DNA from: Turneriella parva DSM 21527
GTDB lineage: Bacteria > Spirochaetota > Leptospiria > Turneriellales > Turneriellaceae
Assembly: GCF_000266885.1 (NCBI RefSeq)
Contig: NC_018020.1
Location: 2,728,001 to 2,792,000, forward strand
Direction: 5' to 3'
DNA: 64,000 nucleotides
The notes under the pieces were generated by a model. It saw only the letters and a program-made list of their open reading frames with translations, did no database searches and was not told the DNA's origin. A program made the position numbers and the translations under genes. This document shows, in pieces, positions 34,162 through 43,627 of the stretch (its first letter is position 1; every line of letters starts with the position of its first letter).

Positions 34162-34527
34162 TTACAGAACGACGATGCTCACTTCAGCCTCAACGTTTTT
34201 CTCGCGCAGCTGCTCTTTCGTCTGTGCGACGACCTGCTCATAGACCTTCTTGATCACCAGATTGGGGGCCGTGCCCGAAGCGAGCTTCGACACCGGCGAC
34301 TCGCGGTGTGCGAGCGCGATCGGGTTTTTGACCTCGACAATCATGCGGATATAGGGCTCTGCTGAATCGGCCCGCTGGTCTGGTCTTTTACCCATGATTT
34401 TCGCCAGCTCATCAAGCTCAGATTCGGCCAGACGCAGTGACTTTTTCAGGCTCAGATAATAGTGCAGCGCGAGCCCCGTAGAGATGGCGAAAAGAGCGGC
34501 CAATACCGATAGCACTGTATTCGTCAT
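34162..34527 (-). CDS. Hypothetical membrane protein
   Basis: 121 residues from ATG 34527 (MTNTVLSVLAALFAISTGLA), chosen because it begins just after the desaturase stop; an upstream GTG extension would lie in the desaturase gene. One membrane helix, a short coiled segment (KKSLRLAESELDELAKIMG), then a beta/alpha domain (YIRMIVEVKNPIALAHRESP, NLVIKKVYEQVVAQTKEQL). Function not recognised. Confidence 0.6.
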   Translation of the reverse strand: MTNTVLSVLAALFAISTGLALHYYLSLKKSLRLAESELDELAKIMGKRPDQRADSAEPYIRMIVEVKNPIALAHRESPVSKLASGTAPNLVIKKVYEQVVAQTKEQLREKNVEAEVSIVVL

Positions 34528-34528
34528 T

Positions 34529-35698
34529 TCAGGCGCTCGCAATGGTCTGCGACTTACCGCCCGGCATCGACAGACGTACAATTTTCCAGACGGTAGAGCC
34601 GAATTGTCTTGCGAGCGAACCCGTATTGTAGCTGAGCCCATAACGCGCGGCGAGCGCGCGCACGCGCGGGGCTACCTCAGGGTAGCGGTTGCTGCACATA
34701 TCGGGAAACAGATGGTGTTCAATCTGGTGCGAAAGATTGCCCGAAAGAATGTGAAAGAGTTTGCCCCCGCCGATGTTCGCCGACCCATGCAGCTGCCTTA
34801 GGTACCATTCGGCTTTGGTTTCGCCCTCGAGCTGCTCTTTCGGAAAGTACGCCACGCCCGAGGGAAAGTGCCCGCAGAAAATGATTATGAAGGCCCAGAT
34901 GTTGCGAATTACGTTCGCGAGCGCGTTCGCACCGGCGACGAGCAAAAACGCGATCAGCGCGTTGGCGCCGAGAGCCCAGGCCGCGAGTGCGGCGACAGAC
35001 GGCCACATGATATAATCTTTTACGATTTGCTTAAACGCCTTTTGCCCGATGTGCTTCAGTTGCGGTATGATCTCACGTACAGGCTTACCCTTTTCGAGCA
35101 CATCGATCAGGCTTTGCTCGTGCAGCGCAACACCTTCTTCGAAAAGCACCATCAGCAAGAACGCATAGACAGGCTGCAATATGTAGCGTACACCCCATGG
35201 CTGGTCGGCAGTCACGCGGATGATGCCATAACCGACATCGAGGTCTTTACCGATGACGTTTGTCCATGTGTGGTGCACGACGTTGTGCGAGTGCATCCAG
35301 CGGTCAGAGGGGCTCATGGTGTCCCATTCCCAGGTGTTTGATTGTATATTGGGGTCTTTCATCCAATCCCACTGGCCGTGCAGCACATTGTGCGCGATTT
35401 CCATGTTTTCGAGTATCTTACCGAGCCCCAGGGTTGCCGCGCCCAGAAGAAGCAGGGTAATTGCGGCGCCCCAGCTCGCGAAAGAAAATTGCCACAGCGG
35501 AACGAATACAAGCGAAAGGTACATGATGAGGCGACCTGCGAGATCGAGCGAACGCTGCGTCTTGATCAGTTTCACGATATAGCGCCGGTCGCGTTCGCCG
35601 CGGTCGGCAAAAACTTCATCGCGTATTGCATCCATCTCGCGGCCGAATTCTTCAACCTCGTGCGGTTTCAGGTGCAGAAAGTTTCTTTTGGTTTTCAT
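34529..35698 (-). CDS. Membrane fatty-acid desaturase
   Basis: 389 residues from ATG 35698, which has AAGGAG upstream. Three His clusters of the membrane di-iron desaturases: HNVLHGQWDW, HSHNVVHHTW and QIEHHLFPD; hydrophobic pairs surround them (LIMYLSLVFVPLWQ, ALIAFLLVAGANALANVI). It introduces a double bond into acyl chains of lipids or acyl-CoA. The adjacent reductase gene, 17 bp upstream in the same operon, supplies electrons, as in the DesA3/oxidoreductase pair of mycobacteria. Confidence 0.9.
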   Translation of the reverse strand: MKTKRNFLHLKPHEVEEFGREMDAIRDEVFADRGERDRRYIVKLIKTQRSLDLAGRLIMYLSLVFVPLWQFSFASWGAAITLLLLGAATLGLGKILENMEIAHNVLHGQWDWMKDPNIQSNTWEWDTMSPSDRWMHSHNVVHHTWTNVIGKDLDVGYGIIRVTADQPWGVRYILQPVYAFLLMVLFEEGVALHEQSLIDVLEKGKPVREIIPQLKHIGQKAFKQIVKDYIMWPSVAALAAWALGANALIAFLLVAGANALANVIRNIWAFIIIFCGHFPSGVAYFPKEQLEGETKAEWYLRQLHGSANIGGGKLFHILSGNLSHQIEHHLFPDMCSNRYPEVAPRVRALAARYGLSYNTGSLARQFGSTVWKIVRLSMPGGKSQTIASA

Positions 35699-35715
35699 AC
35701 GTTGGCTCCTTGTTG

Positions 35716-36816
35716 TTATTGATGAATTTCGCATTTGCCATGCGCCGCCATGACGCAGGTCTGCACTTTCGCGCCGGGTTCGCTGATGAGTTTACCGTCG
35801 CGCAGGTCGCGCACGCATCCCGATACGAGCGTGGTGTCGCAGGTGTGGCAGATGCCCATGCGGCAGCCATGCGGCGGGTTGAGCCCTGCATCTTCTGCGA
35901 CGCGCAAAAGGCTCGTGGCAGCATCGGCCTTGGCTTCGATATTGCTCTGCGAAAACTTCACGGTGCCGCCGCGCGCCGATTTGGGCACGGCTGCGAGCGG
36001 GGCACGAAATTCTTCAATGTGCAGTTGACCAGAGCGTTTCATCTTGCCGTAATGGGTCTTGACGGCAGCGAGCAGGTCTTGCGGGCCGCAGGCATAAACA
36101 TCGCGGTCACGCCAGTCGGGGCAGAGTTTCGCGAGCTGCCCGGCGCTGAAGTGAAATTTTTTGCGGGCTGCGTTGCCGAGCTTACGCGTGTAAATGGGAA
36201 CATACCTGTACTCGGTGAAGCGCTGCTGAAGAGCCTGAAGTTCGTTGCCAAAGATCGCGTCGTACTCATGCGGCGCGTAGTGAATATGCACCGTGTCAAG
36301 TCGGCGCTCGAGCTCGAGCATCGAGTGCAGCATGCTGCGAACCGGCGTGACGCCACTGCCGGCGGTAATGAACAGTAGCTTCATCGCTCCGGCATCGGGC
36401 AAATGAAAATTTCCCTGCGGCAGACCGACAGTAACATAGTCGCCGACCTTCAGATTGCGTACAAGATGGCGCGACAGTCTGCCGCCTTCGAGAATTTTCA
36501 CGGTAATTGTAAAACAGCCGTCTTCGCGTTCGGGCGGCGACGAAATGCTGTAGGTGCGGTGGTATTCTCTGCCGCCCAGCGCGAGGCCAATGCGCACGTG
36601 CTGTCCCGCACGGCCGCTGCGCCACGCCGACCCGGGCTTCAGCGTGATCGTGCGCGCATCTTTGGTTTCGTCCCAGAATTTTTCAACCCGCGCCCTGATC
36701 GCGTTATCTGACCACAACGGGTTCATGAGTTCGGTATAGTGCGAGCTCGTGAGCGGGTAGGTGAAGAGGTTCGTGAACTTCGCCAGAATTCGTTGCACAG
36801 GGTTTCGATTTTGCAT
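35716..36816 (-). CDS. Ferredoxin-reductase-type electron donor for the desaturase
   Basis: 366 residues from ATG 36816 (MQNRNPVQRILAK). FAD-binding domain with EYHRTYSISSPPE (RxYS motif), NAD(P)-binding domain with FITAGSGVTPVRSML and YACGPQDLL, and a C-terminal plant-type [2Fe-2S] ferredoxin domain with CRMGICHTCDTTLVSGC and a later Cys (VQTCVMA). It passes electrons from NAD(P)H to the desaturase. The promoter region holds a palindromic operator. Confidence 0.9.
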   Translation of the reverse strand: MQNRNPVQRILAKFTNLFTYPLTSSHYTELMNPLWSDNAIRARVEKFWDETKDARTITLKPGSAWRSGRAGQHVRIGLALGGREYHRTYSISSPPEREDGCFTITVKILEGGRLSRHLVRNLKVGDYVTVGLPQGNFHLPDAGAMKLLFITAGSGVTPVRSMLHSMLELERRLDTVHIHYAPHEYDAIFGNELQALQQRFTEYRYVPIYTRKLGNAARKKFHFSAGQLAKLCPDWRDRDVYACGPQDLLAAVKTHYGKMKRSGQLHIEEFRAPLAAVPKSARGGTVKFSQSNIEAKADAATSLLRVAEDAGLNPPHGCRMGICHTCDTTLVSGCVRDLRDGKLISEPGAKVQTCVMAAHGKCEIHQ

Positions 36817-36834
36817 GGTGCGCCTCGGGCGGAC

Positions 36835-36862
36835 TCTATATCTAACGGCGTTAGTTTGTAAA
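36835..36862 (-). promoter_or_regulatory. Promoter with palindromic operator for the desaturase operon
   Basis: On the minus strand: -35 TTTACA (36857-36862), a 16-bp spacer and -10 TATAGA (36835-36840), 18 nt before the reductase start. The dyad CTAAC-GCC-GTTAG (36842-36854) fills the spacer, where a TetR-type repressor such as the unsaturated-fatty-acid regulators FabR/DesT would block RNA polymerase. No tetR gene is in the window. Confidence 0.6.
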
Positions 36863-36939
36863 CTCAAAGTTGACGTTTGTGTCGACTTAGGGGCTCTGCG
36901 GAAACCTGCGGTTTGCTGCAGAGTCACGAAACAAAACTT

Positions 36940-37989
36940 TCAGAACTCCAGTTTATCCAGGCGCCTGAGGGCTTTCTGCATCAGGCTCGAATGGCAGCGG
37001 GCCGCGAGGCTGCTGAGCGTCAGGTATTCGCCCCCTGCGACGCCCTCTTTCACGTAAATCAGTTTCACGGCTATGCGGTAGCGCGTGATTGCGTGGCGAA
37101 AATCGACCGGCAGCGGGTGCGCGAGGCGCATGAGCTTCTGGCGCGTAGCGGCAGACATTTTTTCCGGTGAGGATCTCTCTTGCATCTCAGGCGGCAGCGC
37201 TAGAAAGCCCGGAAACAACAGTTCACCTCTGAGAAACGGAAAGTTGCGACCGCTCGCCACGACCTGGTATTTATCACCCTTGCGGTGAACCTGCATGATC
37301 CACAGCACGTCGAGCGCCTGCTCGCGTTCTTTCTTTACTGGGTATGCTGTTACATTGCCGCTCTTGTGGGCGGCGCAGAGGTCGACTGCGAAGCAGAGCT
37401 CGCAGCGCGGGCGTTTTTTGCAGATTGTCTGCCCCCATTGCATCAGCGCCTCATTGACATCACCGGCAGGCATCTTGCCGGCGAAAAGGGGCGCCGCTGC
37501 GCGTGCGGCTGCGTCACGAAACGCGGGCGTGCTGGCCTCATGCGGTAATTCGTAAAGACGCGAGAGCACGCGCGCATGGTTGGCATCATTCGCCAGAATC
37601 GCTTCGTTGTTGTGAATCGATGCGATGATTGCGGCTGTATAGTGGCCGATGCCGGGCACTTTCAAAAGTTCGGCATATGCAACGGGCATAATGCCCTGAT
37701 GGTTCGCGGCAATGTAACCCGCTGCTTTGAACATGTTACGCGCGCGCGAATAATAACCCATGCCGCGAAACGCAGCGAGCACATCGCTTTCGGGCCCGCG
37801 CGCGAGCTCAGTTACCCCGGGAAACCGCTTCAGAAAGAATTTCAGTTTGTCTTTGCCCGCGGCTATCTGCGTCTGCTGCAGAAAAATTTCGGTGATCCAG
37901 GTGCGGTAAGGGGTTCTGTTTTTTCTGAATTCGTACGCGTGTTTTTCTTTTTCGTACCACTTGCCCAGACGGTCGAGAAGGGGTTTCAT
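36940..37989 (-). CDS. mutY: A/G-specific adenine glycosylase
   Basis: 349 residues from ATG 37989. The catalytic Glu lies in TEIFLQQTQ. Helix-hairpin-helix LLKVPGIGHYTAAII is followed by the catalytic Asp in NDANHARVLSRL. The four Cys of the [4Fe-4S] cluster are in CKKRPRCELC...C. A C-terminal NUDIX-like domain for 8-oxoG recognition follows. It removes A mispaired with 8-oxoguanine. It starts 1 bp after the guaD stop. Confidence 0.92.
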   Translation of the reverse strand: MKPLLDRLGKWYEKEKHAYEFRKNRTPYRTWITEIFLQQTQIAAGKDKLKFFLKRFPGVTELARGPESDVLAAFRGMGYYSRARNMFKAAGYIAANHQGIMPVAYAELLKVPGIGHYTAAIIASIHNNEAILANDANHARVLSRLYELPHEASTPAFRDAAARAAAPLFAGKMPAGDVNEALMQWGQTICKKRPRCELCFAVDLCAAHKSGNVTAYPVKKEREQALDVLWIMQVHRKGDKYQVVASGRNFPFLRGELLFPGFLALPPEMQERSSPEKMSAATRQKLMRLAHPLPVDFRHAITRYRIAVKLIYVKEGVAGGEYLTLSSLAARCHSSLMQKALRRLDKLEF

Positions 37990-37990
37990 G

Positions 37991-39286
37991 TCACCGCGAG
38001 TAGACGACACTGCCGGCAATCACGGTCGATTCGACCATGCTGCTATGGCCGCGGTAGACGATGCGGTTCAGGCGCTCAGGCAGGCTGGCATAGTGGTTTT
38101 TTTCTTCGTCTTGCAGTGTGTCGCAGCGCCTGTCGTCGATAACGCAGAAATCGGCCGATTTGCCGACCTCGAAGCTGCCCAAATCATGCGCCCGCGAGAG
38201 TGCGGCTGCATTGCCGAGTGTTGCCTGGTAAACGGCGTCGGTAACCGATAGCTCGCAGGCCGCATGGTCGAAGTGTGCCCTGAGTTTTGCCATCTCAGTC
38301 ATTGCCTTTGCCTCGTGCAACATCGACAACGAATAGCCTGCAGCCACGTCGGTACCGAGGCCCAGGCGCAGCTGCTCACCGCGAAACTTCTGGTAGGGCA
38401 GAATGCCGCTGCCCAGAAAGTTGTTCGATACCGGGCAGTGCACAACCACGCTCTGCCGGTCTTTTATCAATTGCCGCTCGTTATCGCTCAAATGAATGCC
38501 ATGCCCGAGCAGCGTTTTGGCGTGCAGGCAGCCATACCGATCGTAAACGCCCGCATAACTCTCCGCCTCGGGAAAAAGTTTCGCTGTCTCAGCGACTTCA
38601 TCGTGATTTTCGCTGATGTGCGTTTGCAGAAAAGTGTCGTGTGCCTGGCTGATACGCCCGCAGAGCGCCAGCAAATCTGCGCTGCAGCTGATTGCAAAGC
38701 GCGGCGTGACGACAAATTCATTGAGTCCCCGCTTGTGCCACCTCTCAATCAGGCGCAGCATATCCCGTTCTGCATCTGCGGGCGTTGTGATAAGCGCCGC
38801 GGGCACATTGCGGTCCATCAGCGTGAGGCCGAGATAGGCCCGAATACCGACTCGACTGGCTTCGGTGAACGCTATCTCCGCCGCCCGCGCGTGAGACGAG
38901 AGGTAAGCGACGGTCGTGGTCGTGCCGTGCATGATCGAGGTCTGAAAAAAGTTTAGGCTCTGCAGTTCGGCCACGCGTTCATCGCTGAAGCGCGCCTCTT
39001 GCGGAAAAGTATACCGGTTTAACCAAGGCAAAAGCGCCTCAGCGCCCTGACCGGCAAATTCATATTGCGGCAAATGCGTGTGCAGATCAATAAAACCCGG
39101 CAGCGTGACATGTCGCTCGCGCAGCAGAACTTCATAACCCGTCATCGTGTCTGCCGAAGGCACAGCGCCAAAGTATTCTATCTTGCCGTGTTCGTCGTAA
39201 AGCAGGCAACCGCGCTCGACGAATGCAAGCGAGCCGTCAGCTTGCGGATTGATAAATGCCGAGATGATTCCGCGTTTCTTTTGCAT
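37991..39286 (-). CDS. guaD: Guanine deaminase-like amidohydrolase
   Basis: A 431-residue metal-dependent hydrolase with the zinc-ligand and catalytic motifs in order: PGFIDLHTHLPQYEFAG, QTHISENHDEV, LLGHGIHLSD, LGLGTDVAAGYSLSML. The HLPQY wording and TDVAAG-x-SLSML are those of guanine deaminases (guanine to xanthine). Related chlorohydrolase-type deaminases are possible. Located between the ABC ATPase gene and mutY in a long minus-strand run. Confidence 0.85.
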   Translation of the reverse strand: MQKKRGIISAFINPQADGSLAFVERGCLLYDEHGKIEYFGAVPSADTMTGYEVLLRERHVTLPGFIDLHTHLPQYEFAGQGAEALLPWLNRYTFPQEARFSDERVAELQSLNFFQTSIMHGTTTTVAYLSSHARAAEIAFTEASRVGIRAYLGLTLMDRNVPAALITTPADAERDMLRLIERWHKRGLNEFVVTPRFAISCSADLLALCGRISQAHDTFLQTHISENHDEVAETAKLFPEAESYAGVYDRYGCLHAKTLLGHGIHLSDNERQLIKDRQSVVVHCPVSNNFLGSGILPYQKFRGEQLRLGLGTDVAAGYSLSMLHEAKAMTEMAKLRAHFDHAACELSVTDAVYQATLGNAAALSRAHDLGSFEVGKSADFCVIDDRRCDTLQDEEKNHYASLPERLNRIVYRGHSSMVESTVIAGSVVYSR

Positions 39287-39291
39287 CGTCG

Positions 39292-40053
39292 CTATTCGAT
39301 CACGGGAATCGGCCCCGTGAGCTTACCTTCGCGAAACTGTTCAAAATAGGGCTCGCTGGTTTGTCTGAATTCATCCCGGCTGAGAATACCGTGCAGCGCT
39401 CCCGACACCACGAGGCCGATCTTGTCGGCGAGTTTATACGCAAGATTGAAGTCGTGCGCAACGACAATCGCCGCGCTGCCAAGGTTTCGCTGAATACCTT
39501 TGATGAGTTCGGCGATCGCATCAGTCAGAACCGGGTCGAGACCTGCTGTCGGGTCGTCGAACAGCAGAATCTGCGGGTCCATCGCAATCGCGCGCGCAAT
39601 ACCGGCACGTTTTTGCATGCCGCCTGAAAGCTCTGAGGGAAACTTGTCTTCGACGTCTTTGAGCCCCGCGCGGTTGAGGCATTCGGTAGCCTTCGCGCGC
39701 AGCGCATCGTCGTCCAGGTCTGAAAAACGGCGCAGGGCAAACACGACGTTCTGCCACACGTGTAACGAGTCAAAGAGGCCCGATTTCTGAAACACATAGC
39801 CGATACTGCGCCTGAGTTCATCGAGCTCGCTGTGCGCAAGACGGTGTACATTCTTGCCGAGAATTTCGGCGCTGCCGCTCTGCGGTCTGAAGAGGCCGAC
39901 CAATGTTTTCAGCAGCATCGTTTTGCCCGAGCCATTTTTGCCCATGAGCACTAAAGTCTCGCCGGGTTTTAGGTCAAAGCTGATATTGCGCAGAATGGGT
40001 TTGCCATCAATGGTGAGCGAGAGGTTGTTGACCGACACGGCATTCGTTTGCAT
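39292..40053 (-). CDS. ABC transporter ATPase (MlaF-like)
   Basis: A 253-residue ATPase: Walker A GKNGSGKTMLL, Q-loop YVFQKSGLFDSL, signature LSGGMQKRAGIARAIAM, Walker B ILLFDDPTAGLDP, switch His in VVAHDFNLAY. The signature and the D-P-T-A-G-L-D-P form match MlaF/Ttg2A-type ATPases that drive phospholipid transport between membranes. The permease and MCE partners are not in the window, so the assignment to this subfamily rests on wording. Confidence 0.82.
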   Translation of the reverse strand: MQTNAVSVNNLSLTIDGKPILRNISFDLKPGETLVLMGKNGSGKTMLLKTLVGLFRPQSGSAEILGKNVHRLAHSELDELRRSIGYVFQKSGLFDSLHVWQNVVFALRRFSDLDDDALRAKATECLNRAGLKDVEDKFPSELSGGMQKRAGIARAIAMDPQILLFDDPTAGLDPVLTDAIAELIKGIQRNLGSAAIVVAHDFNLAYKLADKIGLVVSGALHGILSRDEFRQTSEPYFEQFREGKLTGPIPVIE

Positions 40054-40055
40054 GG

Positions 40056-40823
40056 TTAATCCCGCATTTTAAAGGTAACAACAATCACGCCCGTCGCCGT
40101 TTCGCCCGACGGCGACGGCGAAAAAATCGCGTTGCGATACGCATTGCGTGCGCTGATGTCGAGCCGCGTGATGCCCGACGATTTCAGAATTTCGACACTT
40201 TCGACGCGGCCCTGCGCATCAACCTCAAGCAGAAGTTCTACCTTACCCTGGCCCGATTTCTTGCGCACGCTCTCAGGGTATTCGATCGCGGGCATCGAGA
40301 TGAGGCGGCGTGCAGCACCCTTACGCCACCGGGTTGCTGCGCTGCTGTCGCCCTTGGGTATCACTACATTTTCTGATTCGCCCCGTTTATCGCTGCGTCC
40401 GGTCTTTTCGGTGCCCCATTTGGTCGCTTCGGTACGCGCATTCGAACCTGCTTCGTTGCCGCGACCTGCGCGCGAGTGCATCTTTTGTTCGTACTGCGAC
40501 CAGGGGTCTGCGAGCGTATGCGTATCGCTTTGGCTCGTCGTCTTGCCCTTGCGTTTACTGCCGGTTGAACCGGCGGCGTCTTTTCTTTTGGTGGCCTTTT
40601 TGCCTGAGGTGCGCGACGGGCGCGTTAATTCTTCTTGCGGTTCGTCTTCGATTACTTCTTGCAGCCGCTGCGGCGCGTCGGTGACGATCTTGACGCTGAG
40701 CGTCTCGTTAAAGCGCAGATCAGCAAACAGGGCAATCAGCAAAAAGAGCAGGGCGTGCAACGCCAGCGAGAGCGCAAAGGCTCTCCGTTCGGGATGCAGA
40801 ATTGGGGGGTAGGCCTGTGTCAC
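40056..40823 (-). CDS. TonB-family energy transducer
   Basis: A 255-residue protein with an N-terminal anchor (FALSLALHALLFLLIALF), a polar Lys/Ser/Glu-rich periplasmic linker and a C-terminal TonB domain (YPESVRKKSGQGKVELLLEV, ...GRVESVEILKSSG, FKMRD). It transfers proton-motive energy from ExbBD to outer-membrane receptors. It overlaps the sufS-type gene by 4 nt. Confidence 0.85.
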   Translation of the reverse strand: MTQAYPPILHPERRAFALSLALHALLFLLIALFADLRFNETLSVKIVTDAPQRLQEVIEDEPQEELTRPSRTSGKKATKRKDAAGSTGSKRKGKTTSQSDTHTLADPWSQYEQKMHSRAGRGNEAGSNARTEATKWGTEKTGRSDKRGESENVVIPKGDSSAATRWRKGAARRLISMPAIEYPESVRKKSGQGKVELLLEVDAQGRVESVEILKSSGITRLDISARNAYRNAIFSPSPSGETATGVIVVTFKMRD

Positions 40824-42067
40824 TTGCGGAATATCTTCTTAACATATTCAATTCCGCTGATGAGCCTGTCAACATCGTCTTCGGTATTGTAGACAGAGAA
40901 CGACGCGCGCGCCGTCGCCGCGACCCCGAGAGACCGCATGAGCAACTGGCAACAGTGGTGGCCGGCGCGAATACAGATATCTTGCTCGTCGAGCAGCGTG
41001 CCGGTGTCGTGCGCGTGCACCCCGGCGACTTCAAAAGAATAGATGGGCGAACGGGCAGTGCCGGCGCTCATGCCGAATACACGAACACCCAGCGTCTTTA
41101 GCTTCTCATCGGCGTAAGTGCGCAGTCGCTCATCGGTGTCGTGAATTTCTCGCGCGTGCTGAGCGACAAAATCGATCGCGGCTCCCAGGGCGTATATTTC
41201 GGCGATTGGCTGCGTGCCTGCCTCGAAGCGCGCCGGCGCCTCAAGATACGTCGAGGCTTCGTGTTCCACGAGTGCAATCATACCGCCGCCGGTCTGGTAA
41301 ACGGCGCACGCATCGAGCACCGGCTTACGCCCTACAACCGCGCCGACACCGGTTGCTGAGAAGAGCTTATGCCCCGAAAAAACGGTAAAATCAGGCTGCA
41401 CTGCCTTGATTTTTGCCGGCACATGCACCGCCGCCTGCGCCGCGTCGACAATGAACGCCGAGCCATGTTGAGAGGCCAGTTCACGCACCGCCGACAGGTC
41501 GTGCACGATACCGGTGACATTCGACTGCAGACTCAGCGAAACGATGCGGATTGCGTAAGAATCGAAAAGCCCGGCGACTTCGGCGCTCTGGCTCGCAAGA
41601 CACCCATCGGCATCGGCCCTGAGGTAGAGCAGCTTGTAACCGCTGCGCTTCGCCGCGACCTGCCACGGAACAATGTTCGCATGGTGCTCGCTTTCGCTGA
41701 GCAGAATTGCCGGCGGTTTGTCTGATCGATAAGCCGGGAAAAAATCGGCCAGCTTTGATTCGGGCGAGGTGAGCGCATGCGCCAGCAAATTGAAACCTTC
41801 GGTGGTGCCTTTAACAAAAACCGCGAGTGCGTCGGGGGCATCAGACAAATAGCGCGCGGTCTTGGCGCGCACGCTTTCGACCGTGTCGGTCGCAAGCTGC
41901 GACAGCCGGTAGACACCGCGATGTATGTTGACCGACTGGTTGGTGTTGTATTCTTGCAGGGCCTGCAAGACCGGCAGGGGTTTCAGCGCGGTCGCCGCTG
42001 AGTCGAGGTAGACAAGGCCCGGGTTTGCCTGAAAGAACGGGAAACTATCCCTGAGAGAGTGACTCAT
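40820..42067 (-). CDS. sufS: Cysteine desulfurase, SufS type
   Basis: 415 residues from ATG 42067. Fold-type I PLP enzyme: VYLDSAATALKPLPVLQAL at the N-terminus, SESEHHANIVPW, FSGHKLFSATGVGA with the PLP-binding Lys, and the active-site Cys in IRAGHHCCQLLM. It abstracts sulfur from cysteine for Fe-S cluster assembly. No other suf genes are adjacent, so sufBCDE must be elsewhere. Confidence 0.9.
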   Translation of the reverse strand: MSHSLRDSFPFFQANPGLVYLDSAATALKPLPVLQALQEYNTNQSVNIHRGVYRLSQLATDTVESVRAKTARYLSDAPDALAVFVKGTTEGFNLLAHALTSPESKLADFFPAYRSDKPPAILLSESEHHANIVPWQVAAKRSGYKLLYLRADADGCLASQSAEVAGLFDSYAIRIVSLSLQSNVTGIVHDLSAVRELASQHGSAFIVDAAQAAVHVPAKIKAVQPDFTVFSGHKLFSATGVGAVVGRKPVLDACAVYQTGGGMIALVEHEASTYLEAPARFEAGTQPIAEIYALGAAIDFVAQHAREIHDTDERLRTYADEKLKTLGVRVFGMSAGTARSPIYSFEVAGVHAHDTGTLLDEQDICIRAGHHCCQLLMRSLGVAATARASFSVYNTEDDVDRLISGIEYVKKIFRK

Positions 42068-42092
42068 GTACACGAACAGTATAATGAATTTT

Positions 42093-43562
42093 TCAGCGAT
42101 TGCCCAGTTTCGGCCTGACGACCGAGAGAACAGGGCCATTGAATGAACGGCTCACGGGCTTTTCGTCTTGCAGCGCGAGTATCGGAAAATTGCCGCTGCC
42201 GAGAAGATACCCGGGGGTCGAATCTGATTTCAGCAGCGCGAGCACGGTCGGGCGCGATTGCAGTGTAAAGTGGCTGCGCTCGAATTTCAAGGGGGCTCTC
42301 AGTGTGAGCACGGTCAGGTCTTGTTTGGCCAGCGGGTCGGAGTAATAGCGTGCCACAACGATACGCTGTTTATCCTCATATTTGTCGACAGACATCGTCA
42401 GCGCGCCAGGCAGTGATTCAAAGTGTACTTGCCTAAGCTGCTGCCCGTTATCGTGCGTGTAGATGCGCAAACCCTGATCAGGTTTTGCCTCATTGTATGG
42501 GCCCGAGTCGGCGTTGTCACCGCTCAGCACGAGCAGCTCATCTCTACCGTCGCCGTCGACGTCTGATAATTCGAGGCCGACAGAACCGAGGTGCGGGGGG
42601 TAAGCCTCGAGCACGCGTTCGCGTGCCTGGCCGGTTTCGAGTTGAATATACAGCAGCTCTTCGCGCGCGCCCGCGGTAAGCGCGAAAAACTCAATACGTT
42701 GATCGCGTTCAGAAATCTTCGCAAGCCTGACGAACGAATCGTGGCGGCTCAGCACCTTATGCTGGTAGCTATTGCCGGCGCTCTCGACCAGCACGAGCCC
42801 GCCGCCGGTGACGCTGCCAAAACCCGCAACGATAAAATCGGGAACCGCATCAGCATTTGTCATGCCAATCAGAAAATGCGCAGCGCGCGGCAGGCCTGTG
42901 ACAAGGCGCGTGGCCGAAAAAGTGGCGGGGTCGATGCGGTAGAGCGACGAACGGCTTTCTGCGCCGAGTGCCCCCAAAAGGCTGCCGAGAGTCAGCACAT
43001 ACCATTTGCCCGTACGCTCTTCGAGGTGAACGGGCGGCGAATCGAGCAATATTCTGGCTTTGATCGTGAGGTCATTGCCGAGCACGAAGAGTGTTCCCGA
43101 AATGCCCCCGCCCACGGCGATGCCGCCGCCCTGAAGCACCTTGACGAGCGTCACACCCTGATCGGCAAATTCAACCGGCGCCTGTTCAAGCGGCAATGCC
43201 TTTTCACCCGAAACAAAAGGATAACGCGCAAGACCCAGATAATAGCCGCGCAGCGCCTGCCAGGTCTGCGGCGTGACCTGCGCCGAAGAAGCAATCTGCT
43301 TCTGCGACTTCAGCAGCTCATAACGCTGCCTGAAATGCGCCTTTTCGGCATCGTCGAGTTGCCTCGAAGCATCGATGCCGAGAAAGAGCCCCATATAGGC
43401 CAGCATATATGCAGCGTTGGGCTGCGACATCGATTCGGGTAGTGGCACCAGGTGGCATTGCCCGCAGTGCGTCTCTGCCGCCGCGCGCCCGGTTCGCAAC
43501 GCTGCGCGATCGACATTGAGTTTTTCTTGGCGAAACTCTGAAAAGCGTGCCCGTGCGCACAT
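42093..43562 (-). CDS. Exported haem/VCBS-repeat protein
   Basis: At least 489 residues; ATG 43562 is the first standard start, but the frame is open further up to about 43622 through ALLFLVVGATLMCARA, a good signal peptide, so a CTG or other unusual start near 43622 is likely. A CGQCH haem motif sits at about residue 33. The rest is beta-rich with FG-GAP/VCBS-like signatures (LELSDVDGDGRDELLVLSGD). Probably a periplasmic or surface beta-propeller with one haem c. Function not recognised. Confidence 0.65.
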   Translation of the reverse strand: MCARARFSEFRQEKLNVDRAALRTGRAAAETHCGQCHLVPLPESMSQPNAAYMLAYMGLFLGIDASRQLDDAEKAHFRQRYELLKSQKQIASSAQVTPQTWQALRGYYLGLARYPFVSGEKALPLEQAPVEFADQGVTLVKVLQGGGIAVGGGISGTLFVLGNDLTIKARILLDSPPVHLEERTGKWYVLTLGSLLGALGAESRSSLYRIDPATFSATRLVTGLPRAAHFLIGMTNADAVPDFIVAGFGSVTGGGLVLVESAGNSYQHKVLSRHDSFVRLAKISERDQRIEFFALTAGAREELLYIQLETGQARERVLEAYPPHLGSVGLELSDVDGDGRDELLVLSGDNADSGPYNEAKPDQGLRIYTHDNGQQLRQVHFESLPGALTMSVDKYEDKQRIVVARYYSDPLAKQDLTVLTLRAPLKFERSHFTLQSRPTVLALLKSDSTPGYLLGSGNFPILALQDEKPVSRSFNGPVLSVVRPKLGNR

Positions 43563-43627
43563 TAAAGTCGCGCCAACGACCAGAAACAGCAGCGCCGGTG
43601 CGCGGCGGGTGAGGTCAGCCAGCCTGA

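Noticed and set aside
35626-36378. 250-codon plus-strand frame
   Set aside because: Antisense to the ferredoxin-reductase gene, which has full domain motifs.
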